Origin: Candidatus Bathyarchaeota archaeon JdFR-04
GTDB taxonomy: Archaea > Thermoproteota > Bathyarchaeia > Bathyarchaeales > UBA233
DNA: 5,245 bases
Direction: 5' to 3'
Assembly: GCA_002010925.1 (NCBI GenBank)
Contig: MTLR01000075.1
Coordinates: forward strand, 1-5,245
The translations under genes were made by a program, and so were the position numbers. Positions 1 to 5,245 of this stretch are shown piece by piece. The first letter of the stretch is position 1. Every line of letters starts with the position of its first letter. Below the pieces are notes generated by a model. The model had not been told where the DNA came from. It made no database searches and worked only from the letters and a program-made list of their open reading frames with translations.

Positions 1-918
1 CCTCTGGCTTTCAAGTATCCGTTTATATCTGGCTACTTCGTTTTCAAGCTTTTCAGATAACTTGGCTATCTTTTCTTTTGTGACTGTTTTTGTATAGAAT
101 TCGTCTAGGGCTAGGTTGAAGTTTTCGTATGTTAAATGTTTATATTGGCTGTATCTTCGTAGGCATATGGGTGTAACGTCTAGGTATTCTCCTTTTTTGT
201 CCATTATTATTGAAGGCTTGATTTCTCCGTTTCTTATCTTGGATAGAATTTGGTTTAAGGCTTTGAATGTGCGGTCAATCTCCGTTTGGGTTAATGTTTT
301 GCAAGGTGTCGTTTTTTCCACACCGGCTCTTTCCAGGATTTCTTCAGCATAGATTCCGCCTATGCTCAGGAACCTGGTTAGCGCCCTAACAACTTCGACA
401 TCGCCAAAGCTTTTGATCTTCAAGGCTTCTTCCGGTTTAAGCTTGAAGGGGTTTTTTCCGCTGGGAGGTGGATAAACGAAGGCTTCGTTTCGTATTATGT
501 TTCGGTCTCGCATTTTGCGAAATTTTAGAGCATGAAGTATTCGGTTATTTGGGTCAACTAGGATTATGTTGCCTTCGCCAAAAAGCTCTATTACAAGTTG
601 CATTCCACCTGATTTCGTGTCTATCCTCAGAATCGCTATCCTCTCAAACTCATGCTGGGCTACTTCAAGAATTCTTCCGTTTCGTATGTGTTTTCGTAAA
701 GCCATGCAGAATGTCGGCGGTTTTGAAGGTTTTTCATGAATATAACGAGTTAAGTGGAAGCGTTTCCCAGCTTCAATTAGGAGTTGCATCTGTTGATTGG
801 GTTTGTAAAGCTTTAAAACAATCGTAGAACCGTTTAGCTGGTAAACATTCTTGATTCTGGAGCCTGGAATAAGCCTGTTAAGTTCAGAAGTCGCGACATA
901 AACATCAAAGCTTGACAT
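1..918 (-). CDS. rqcH: RqcH/NEMF/Tae2-family (NFACT) ribosome quality-control protein, N-terminal 306 residues, cut by window edge
   Basis: Reading the minus strand from the ATG at 918 gives 306 uninterrupted codons up to base 1. The protein is therefore incomplete; family members are usually about 650-700 residues. Residues 1-150 match the NFACT-N domain: an opening MSSFDV with Asp5, then PPTFCMALRKH near residues 67-77 and QHEFERI at 88-94. Residues about 175-205 (LSIGGIYAEEILERAG at 184-199) match the helix-hairpin-helix part. From about 264 (ENFNLALDEFY) a charged helical stretch begins the coiled-coil arm. The RNA-binding NFACT-R domain would lie outside the window. In known relatives (yeast Rqc2, human NEMF, Bacillus RqcH) the protein binds the 60S/50S subunit carrying a stalled peptidyl-tRNA and promotes C-terminal tailing of the nascent chain. 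The same role in this archaeon is inferred. The start is chosen because it gives the family N-terminus; an in-frame TTG lies four codons upstream, followed by a stop further up. The Asp of the Asp-Arg motif is Glu92 here. The older label 'fibronectin-binding protein' for this family is misleading. Confidence 0.92.
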   Translation of the reverse strand, partial: MSSFDVYVATSELNRLIPGSRIKNVYQLNGSTIVLKLYKPNQQMQLLIEAGKRFHLTRYIHEKPSKPPTFCMALRKHIRNGRILEVAQHEFERIAILRIDTKSGGMQLVIELFGEGNIILVDPNNRILHALKFRKMRDRNIIRNEAFVYPPPSGKNPFKLKPEEALKIKSFGDVEVVRALTRFLSIGGIYAEEILERAGVEKTTPCKTLTQTEIDRTFKALNQILSKIRNGEIKPSIIMDKKGEYLDVTPICLRRYSQYKHLTYENFNLALDEFYTKTVTKEKIAKLSEKLENEVARYKRILESQR

Positions 919-928
919 TACAGTTTTC

Positions 929-1002
929 AACTTGGATTCCTATTACCATGATTACTGGAAAGAATTATAAAGACTACTTAGCAGTGAAATGGAAACCAAG
1001 TT
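929..1002. repeat. 12-base imperfect inverted repeat flanking the rqcH TATA box
   Basis: AACTTGGATTCC at 929-940 and GGAAACCAAGTT at 991-1002 are reverse complements at 11 of 12 positions. Their centres are 62 bases apart, about six helical turns, and the rqcH TATA-like element at 965-972 lies between them. The right copy is also part of a short palindrome, GAAAC-CAA-GTTTC at 992-1004. The layout resembles paired binding sites for a regulator, but no protein can be named and the function is a guess. Confidence 0.35.
965..972 (-). promoter_or_regulatory. Candidate TATA box for rqcH
   Basis: On the minus strand this reads CTTTATAA, close to the archaeal TATA consensus. With the usual distance of about 25 bases, transcription would begin near 940-945, leaving a leader of about 25 bases before the ATG at 918. 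No convincing Shine-Dalgarno sequence precedes that ATG. The position is inferred from pattern and spacing only. Confidence 0.5.
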
Positions 1003-1052
1003 TCGAGGAGAGCGGTAACAGGTTTTATGCGGGACATTTATGGATGTTACAA

Positions 1053-1081
1053 GCGGAAAATTTATTAGTTGGGCTTTATAG
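1053..1081 (+). promoter_or_regulatory. Candidate BRE/TATA elements for the rpoB-rpoA1 operon
   Basis: Two overlapping candidates are visible. GCGGAAAA at 1053-1060 looks like a TFB-recognition element directly before TTTATTAG at 1061-1068; this would start transcription near 1088-1092. CTTTATAG at 1074-1081 is nearer the TATA consensus but lacks a good purine-rich BRE, and would start transcription near 1100-1104. The choice matters: only the first places the whole 1095-1146 folded segment in the mRNA. Either way the leader is unusually long for an archaeal gene, about 135-150 bases. Confidence 0.5.
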
Positions 1082-1094
1082 TTAACGTCTTTAG

Positions 1095-1146
1095 CTTCCA
1101 ACTAGAAACCCGGTTTTTCGGGTTGGATGACCCGACCCGTTGGAGG
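1095..1146 (+). promoter_or_regulatory. Structured segment of the rpoB leader with alternative hairpins
   Basis: An outer stem can form between CTTCCAAC (1095-1102) and GTTGGAGG (1139-1146), eight pairs including one G-U. Inside it, AACCCG (1107-1112) pairs with CGGGTT (1119-1124) around a GTTTTT loop. The same CGGGT can pair instead with ACCCG at 1130-1134; counting the flanking bases, 1118-1123 against 1130-1135 gives six pairs. A second ACCCG at 1135-1139 is also available. The central block therefore has competing partners, as in attenuators and riboswitches. It matches no named riboswitch or small RNA class that I recognise. Regulation of rpoB translation or elongation is inference. Confidence 0.4.
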
Positions 1147-1237
1147 AACTTCCCGGTTGAGAAATATCATGTGCGGCTTCACGCCTTTCCCGCCTTGTTT
1201 AATCCGAATCTGGTTAACTTATGGAGGTTTAGTTTAG
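1127..1237 (+). CDS. Possible short upstream ORF (up to 36 aa), doubtful
   Basis: An open frame runs from ATG 1127 to TAG 1235-1237 and stops one base before the rpoB start. A more plausible initiation site within it is TTG 1157, which lies 10 bases after GGAGG at 1142-1146; an internal ATG is at 1169. The predicted peptide ends in LTYGGLV, and its two Gly codons coincide with the rpoB Shine-Dalgarno sequence, so translating it could affect rpoB initiation. The peptide resembles no family I know, including RpoH, and a frame this short can arise by chance. Confidence 0.12.
   Translation: MTRPVGGTSRLRNIMCGFTPFPPCLIRIWLTYGGLV
1223..1228 (+). promoter_or_regulatory. Shine-Dalgarno sequence of rpoB
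   Basis: GGAGGT lies 10 bases before the ATG at 1239, complementary to the conserved 3' end of 16S rRNA. It supports that start. The in-frame stop at 1230-1232 rules out any start further upstream. Confidence 0.8.
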
Positions 1238-1238
1238 A

Positions 1239-4200
1239 ATGAGTGAGTTTTCAGACCAAGATCTCCTACACCTTTTAAGGGCTTTCTTTAAAGAAAAGGG
1301 GCTTGTCAGGCAACATCTAGACTCATACAATGAGTTCATTGACCACGGGCTTCAGGAAATAATAGACGAAGTCGGTGAAATCCCAATAGATGTTCCTGAA
1401 TCTCCCTACACAATCAAACTGGGACAAATATGGGTAATTGACCCTCAGTCTAGGGTAACTGGCCCCTATGTTACTGAGGTAGACGGCACTAAGCACGAGA
1501 TTTACCCTATGGAAGCTAGGTTTCGAAACTTAACTTATGCTGCGCCTTTAGCTTTGGAGATGACCCCGATAATTGACGGTAGGGAGCAAGACACGGAGCT
1601 TATTTTAATAGGCGACTTACCAGTGATGTTAAAGTCGAAGCTTTGTTTCCTGTCTCAGCTTTCAAGGGAGGAGCTAATTGCTTGTGGAGAAGATCCAGAT
1701 GATCCAGGTGGCTACTTTATTGTTAATGGTTCGGAACGGGTTATAGTTGCTTTAGAGGACCTTGCACCTAACCGTATAATAGTGGATATTGATGAAAGGG
1801 GAGCTACACCTGTTTATCAGGCTAAAATTTTCTCCACAACCGTTGGTTTCCGTGCTAGAATAGAGCTTAGGCTGAAATCTGATGGTGTCCTTTACGTTTC
1901 TATGCCTGGGGTTCCAACAGAAATCCCCCTAGTAATCCTCATGAGGGCTTTGGGGCTAGAGTCTGATAAGGAGATAGCTGAAACAGTTTCGCTGGAAAGG
2001 GATATACAGAACGAGCTTGAGGCTTCGTTCGAGAAAGCCCAAGGCGTAGACACGGTTAGGGACGCCGTTCTCTTCATAGGCAATCGAGTTGCCCACGGGC
2101 AGGTAGAACAATATCGGATTCAAAAAGCTGAAAGCGTTATTGATAAAAACTTCTTACCTCACCTCGGAAGAACGAAAGATAAGCGCAGGGAAAAAGCTCT
2201 CTTCCTAGGTGAAATGGCTTGCCGTGTAATCGAACTTAAACTGGGTAAACGAAAACCCGACGACAAAGATCACTTCAAAAATAAACGTCTGAAATTAGCT
2301 GGCCCTCTTCTAGCTGACCTTTTCCGGGTTGCCTTCCGAAACTTATGCCGCGACATCAAATACCAGTTAGAACGTATAGGCATCAAAGGACAGATGATAA
2401 CCATCTCAGTGGCTGTTCGCCCAGGAATAGTAACCGATCGTTTGCAGCACGCTATTGCAACGGGAAACTGGGGCAGGGGAAGAGTTGGTATAACCCAGCT
2501 TTTGGATAGGACGAACCGGATTTCCACTCTGAGCCATCTCCGGAGGCTTCAGTCACCATTAAGCCGTAGTCAACCAAACTTTGAAGCCAGGGACTTGCAC
2601 CCAACCCACTGGGGCCGCCTATGTCCAAACGAAACTCCGGAAGGCTCCAACTGTGGTCTTGTTAAAAACCTAGCTTTATCCGCTTGCATCTCTGTTGGAG
2701 TAAACCCGGAGAAGATTAAGCAGACACTTTACCAAATGGGAGTAGTTCCCGCGGTTGAAGCCAACTCTGCTCTACGGCTTTCCGGCGCCAAAGTTTTCGT
2801 GGATGGATGCCTAATAGGCTACTGCGCATCGCCAAAAGAGCTTGTAGATGAGTTCCGGAGAAAACGTAGAAACGGCCAAATCTCCATCGAAGTGAACATA
2901 GCCTACTTCTCCAAGATCCACGGCGAGAGAGAGGAAATTTACGTTAACTGCGACGAAGGGAGGGTGCGTAGACCTCTTATAATCGTTGAGGACGGCGTTC
3001 CAAAGCTCCAGAGAGAACATATAGAAAAGATTAGTTCAGATGAATGGACTTGGGAAGACCTGGTAAGAAACGGAATAGTAGAGTACCTAGACGCTGAGGA
3101 AGAGGAAAACGCCTACATCGCCATAAACATTGAAGAAATCACCCCCGAACATACACATGTAGAAATAGCTCCATACACGATCCTGGGAATATGTGCATCC
3201 ATAATTCCCTATGCCGAACACAACCAGTCGCCCCGTAACTCTTACGAAGCAGCTATGGCAAAACAGGCGCTTGGGATATATGCAACCAACTTCATGCTAC
3301 GCGTAGACTCGAGGGCGCACATTCTCCATTACCCCCAAATTCCAATCGTAGAAACCAAACCAATGGAAATAATTGGATACGACCTACGGCCTTCAGGACA
3401 AAACTGCGTTGTCGCGGTTTTATCTTATGAAGGCTATAACATGGAGGACGCCCTAATCTTTAACAAAGCCTCCATAGAACGGGGCTTAGGACGCTCCACC
3501 TTCTACCGAATATACGAAGGAGAATGCCGCCAATATCTTGGCGGGCTCCGCGACAAGTTTGTCGTGCCTGAACCCGGGATCCGCGGGTACCGAGGTGAAC
3601 AATATTATCGGCTTCTAGAGCCGGATGGAATAATAAGCCTTGAGTCCCGAGTAAACGGAGGGGACGTGTTAGTCGGCAGAACAAGTCCGCCTAGATTCCT
3701 AGAAGAATACAAAGAATTTGAAGTCAGAGGCCCGTCCATGAGGGATACTTCTATTGATATGCGTCCATCCGAGTCAGGGGTTGTAGACGTGATCTTCCTA
3801 ACCGAAAATGGTGAGGGAAGCAAACTCGTAAAGGTTAGGGTTAGGGATCAAAGAATCCCAGAGCTTGGTGACAAATTTGCTTCTAGACATGGACAGAAAG
3901 GCGTAATAGGATTGATTGTTCCACAGGAGGACATGCCCTTCACCGAGGACGGCATAGTCCCAGACATAATTATTAACCCGCACGCCATTCCATCCAGAAT
4001 GACCATTGGGCAGTTCTTAGAGTCTATCGCTGGAAAGGTTGGAGCCGCTAGAGGAAGAATTGTGGACGGAACCCCCTTTGCTAATGAAAGACCAGAGGAG
4101 CTCCGAAAGGCCTTAATTGAACTCGGCTTAAGCCACACAGGAAGAGAAGTTTTCTACAATGGCATAACAGGTGAAAAATTTGTAGCGGATATCTTCGTAG

Positions 4201-4604
4201 GAATAGCCTACTACCAGAAGCTCCACCACATGGTCACGGATAAAATTCACGCTAGGGCTAGAGGACAGGTTCAAATGCTTACCCGTCAACCAACCGAGGG
4301 AAGAGCGAGAGGCGGAGGATTAAGGTTCGGCGAAATGGAACGTGACTGCCTAATAGGACACGGAGCAGCTATGCTACTCCGCGACAGGCTTTTGGAAGAG
4401 TCGGACAAATACCTGCTCTACATATGCGAAAACTGCGGATACATAGCTTACTACGACATGAGACAAAGAAAATACGTTTGCCGAATATGTGAAGAAAAAG
4501 CCAAAATTTCTCCAGTCGTCATATCCTATGCCTTCAAGCTTCTGCTCCAAGAACTTATGAGCCTCTGTATAGCGCCGAAATTAAAACTTAAGGAGCGAGC
4601 CTGA
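1239..4604 (+). CDS. rpoB: DNA-directed RNA polymerase subunit B (unsplit, Rpb2/bacterial beta homologue)
   Basis: This complete 1121-residue protein is the second-largest catalytic subunit of archaeal RNA polymerase, which polymerises RNA on a DNA template in the cytoplasm. The Rpb2 domains appear in order: protrusion and lobe over about residues 1-420, with [11 protein letters not shown] at 157-167; fork region with [17 protein letters not shown] at 439-455 and [13 protein letters not shown] at 462-474; external domains at about 515-645; and the hybrid-binding domain at about 650-1020. The last includes MEDA at 735-738 (acidic pair Glu736-Asp737 near the active site) and [11 protein letters not shown] at 878-888, whose Lys879 and Lys887 correspond to the active-site lysines of yeast Rpb2. 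The clamp/anchor segment has [16 protein letters not shown] at 1021-1036 and a zinc site at Cys1063, Cys1066, Cys1081 and Cys1084. The length is typical of unsplit archaeal B, and there is no frameshift or internal stop at the B''/B' junction. rpoA1 follows after one base. Confidence 0.99.
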   Translation: MSEFSDQDLLHLLRAFFKEKGLVRQHLDSYNEFIDHGLQEIIDEVGEIPIDVPESPYTIKLGQIWVIDPQSRVTGPYVTEVDGTKHEIYPMEARFRNLTYAAPLALEMTPIIDGREQDTELILIGDLPVMLKSKLCFLSQLSREELIACGEDPDDPGGYFIVNGSERVIVALEDLAPNRIIVDIDERGATPVYQAKIFSTTVGFRARIELRLKSDGVLYVSMPGVPTEIPLVILMRALGLESDKEIAETVSLERDIQNELEASFEKAQGVDTVRDAVLFIGNRVAHGQVEQYRIQKAESVIDKNFLPHLGRTKDKRREKALFLGEMACRVIELKLGKRKPDDKDHFKNKRLKLAGPLLADLFRVAFRNLCRDIKYQLERIGIKGQMITISVAVRPGIVTDRLQHAIATGNWGRGRVGITQLLDRTNRISTLSHLRRLQSPLSRSQPNFEARDLHPTHWGRLCPNETPEGSNCGLVKNLALSACISVGVNPEKIKQTLYQMGVVPAVEANSALRLSGAKVFVDGCLIGYCASPKELVDEFRRKRRNGQISIEVNIAYFSKIHGEREEIYVNCDEGRVRRPLIIVEDGVPKLQREHIEKISSDEWTWEDLVRNGIVEYLDAEEEENAYIAINIEEITPEHTHVEIAPYTILGICASIIPYAEHNQSPRNSYEAAMAKQALGIYATNFMLRVDSRAHILHYPQIPIVETKPMEIIGYDLRPSGQNCVVAVLSYEGYNMEDALIFNKASIERGLGRSTFYRIYEGECRQYLGGLRDKFVVPEPGIRGYRGEQYYRLLEPDGIISLESRVNGGDVLVGRTSPPRFLEEYKEFEVRGPSMRDTSIDMRPSESGVVDVIFLTENGEGSKLVKVRVRDQRIPELGDKFASRHGQKGVIGLIVPQEDMPFTEDGIVPDIIINPHAIPSRMTIGQFLESIAGKVGAARGRIVDGTPFANERPEELRKALIELGLSHTGREVFYNGITGEKFVADIFVGIAYYQKLHHMVTDKIHARARGQVQMLTRQPTEGRARGGGLRFGEMERDCLIGHGAAMLLRDRLLEESDKYLLYICENCGYIAYYDMRQRKYVCRICEEKAKISPVVISYAFKLLLQELMSLCIAPKLKLKERA
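4590..4595 (+). promoter_or_regulatory. Shine-Dalgarno sequence of rpoA1, inside the end of rpoB
   Basis: AAGGAG lies within the last rpoB codons, 10 bases before the ATG at 4606. A second in-frame ATG at 4612 would be 16 bases away, so the first is preferred. The overlap suggests that the two subunits are made in a coupled fashion. Confidence 0.7.
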
Positions 4605-4605
4605 A

Positions 4606-5245
4606 ATGGTGATGGTAGAGGAAGCGCATAAGGTAATAGGAGAAGTTCACTTCGGAATTCTCTCTCCCCAAGAGATACGTAGGCTTTCAGTTGCCGAAAT
4701 ACAGGCGGCAGATACCTATGACGAGGACGGCGCCCCCATCCTAGGCGGCTTAATGGACGGAAGACTAGGCACCCTTGAACCAAGGCAGAGATGCAAAACT
4801 TGCGGAAACACCGCCCTTCGATGCCCAGGACACTTCGGACATATTGAACTTGCCGTCCCCATAATTCACATAGAATTCACTAAGATAATCCACAACCTGT
4901 TAAACGCGACATGCCGGAACTGCGGACGCCTTCTTCTTCCACCTGAGCGAATTAAAAAGATCAGGGCTAGACTTAATAGATTAATGAACATGTTTGGAAG
5001 CGTTTCAAAAGGATTCTACAAAGGTGTTTTAAATGAGGCAAAGGGGAATACATGCCCTCACTGCGGTGCAAATCAGTACAAGATATCATTTGAAAAACCA
5101 ACAAAGTTTAGTGAGCAGATTCCGGGGGGCGGAGTTCAACCCCTAACGCCCAGCATGGTTAGAGAACGCCTAGAAAGAATTCCAGATGAGGATCTTGAGC
5201 TTTTAGGCTTTAACCCGAAAACCGCCCGTCCTGAATGGATGGTTC
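4606..5245 (+). CDS. rpoA1: DNA-directed RNA polymerase subunit A' (Rpb1/bacterial beta' N-terminal homologue), first 213 residues, cut by window edge
   Basis: This is the start of the largest catalytic subunit, which partners RpoB in the polymerase core. The visible part is the clamp-core N-terminus. It includes HFGILSPQEIRRLSV at 15-29 and DTYDEDG at 36-42. A first zinc site has Cys63, Cys66, Cys73 and His76 in the form CxxC...CPGHFGHIEL. A second zinc site has Cys103, Cys106, Cys150 and Cys153. All eight expected metal ligands are present. The frame stays open to the last base. Full-length archaeal A' is about 870-900 residues and contains the NADFDGD catalytic loop, which lies outside the window. 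Whether the gene is split from rpoA2 here, as in most archaea, or fused to it cannot be seen. It starts one base after the rpoB stop and must share its transcript. Confidence 0.98.
   Translation, partial: MVMVEEAHKVIGEVHFGILSPQEIRRLSVAEIQAADTYDEDGAPILGGLMDGRLGTLEPRQRCKTCGNTALRCPGHFGHIELAVPIIHIEFTKIIHNLLNATCRNCGRLLLPPERIKKIRARLNRLMNMFGSVSKGFYKGVLNEAKGNTCPHCGANQYKISFEKPTKFSEQIPGGGVQPLTPSMVRERLERIPDEDLELLGFNPKTARPEWMV

Larger units (their letters stand above)
919..1238. other. Divergent intergenic region between rqcH and rpoB
   Basis: This 320-base stretch has stops in all three forward frames and no reading frame long enough for the roughly 80-residue RpoH subunit that precedes rpoB in many archaea. 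I see no tRNA-like cloverleaf or T-loop sequence on either strand. It holds the divergent promoter elements, the inverted repeat, the hairpin-forming leader segment and the rpoB ribosome binding site listed separately. A further short inverted repeat, GTAACA at 1015-1020 with TGTTAC at 1045-1050, lies between the two promoters and has no assigned role. Confidence 0.8.

Noticed and set aside
116..352. 78-codon open frame on the + strand
   Set aside because: Antisense shadow of the rqcH helix-hairpin-helix and coiled-coil region.
468..827. 119-codon open frame on the + strand
   Set aside because: It lies wholly antisense to rqcH, whose minus-strand frame shows clear NFACT motifs; the + strand translation resembles nothing.
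1118..1135. Hairpin resembling a tRNA T-arm
   Set aside because: The loop is TGGATG rather than the T-loop consensus, and no acceptor, D or anticodon arms can be drawn around it.
1119..1160. Possible C/D box small RNA, from GGATGA at 1125-1130 resembling a C box
   Set aside because: Only the GATGA part fits, and no CTGA D box follows at a suitable distance.
3573..3591. Dense overlap of six-base restriction-type palindromes (CCCGGG, GGATCC, CCGCGG, GGTACC) that looks like a cloning polylinker
   Set aside because: It is in frame inside rpoB and encodes PGIRGYRGE, a segment expected at this place in archaeal RpoB, so it is natural coding sequence rather than vector.
3835..3846. Two tandem TTAGGG units resembling a telomere repeat
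   Set aside because: Only two copies, in frame in rpoB, encoding a normal Val-Arg-Val-Arg stretch before the [11 protein letters not shown] motif.
4526..4783. 85-codon minus-strand open frame across the rpoB-rpoA1 junction
   Set aside because: Antisense to two well-recognised genes, with no family resemblance and no promoter or ribosome binding site seen.

Overview
The window comes from an archaeal chromosome. It carries the start of a two-gene RNA polymerase cluster on the + strand (rpoB complete, rpoA1 cut by the right edge). Divergent from it, the left edge cuts a gene for an RqcH/NEMF/Tae2-type (NFACT) ribosome-associated quality-control factor. The archaeal assignment rests on the RpoB and RpoA' sequence signatures, the TATA-like elements and the separate large-subunit genes. 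RpoB is one unsplit chain of 1121 residues, which argues against haloarchaea and most methanogens, where B is divided into B'' and B'. A TACK-type lineage such as Bathyarchaeia would fit, but the sequence does not prove it.

Layout: 1-918 (-) holds the N-terminal 306 codons of rqcH; its C-terminal half lies beyond base 1. 919-1238 is a 320-base divergent intergenic region. It contains a TATA-like element for rqcH, one or two for rpoB, a 12-base near-perfect inverted repeat around the rqcH TATA box, and a GC-rich stretch (1095-1146) that can fold into competing hairpins in the presumed rpoB leader. It also has a short doubtful upstream ORF and a good Shine-Dalgarno sequence for rpoB. 1239-4604 is intact rpoB. 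4606-5245 is the first 213 codons of rpoA1, one base after the rpoB stop and so almost certainly translated from the same mRNA.

RpoB and RpoA' together form the catalytic core of RNA polymerase; RqcH acts on stalled large ribosomal subunits. Both sides are core information-processing genes. I see no mobile element, CRISPR array, tRNA, defence system or undescribed gene system. The points worth a second look are the missing rpoH, the structured rpoB leader, the inverted repeat, and a Glu replacing the usual Asp in the Asp-Arg motif of RqcH.
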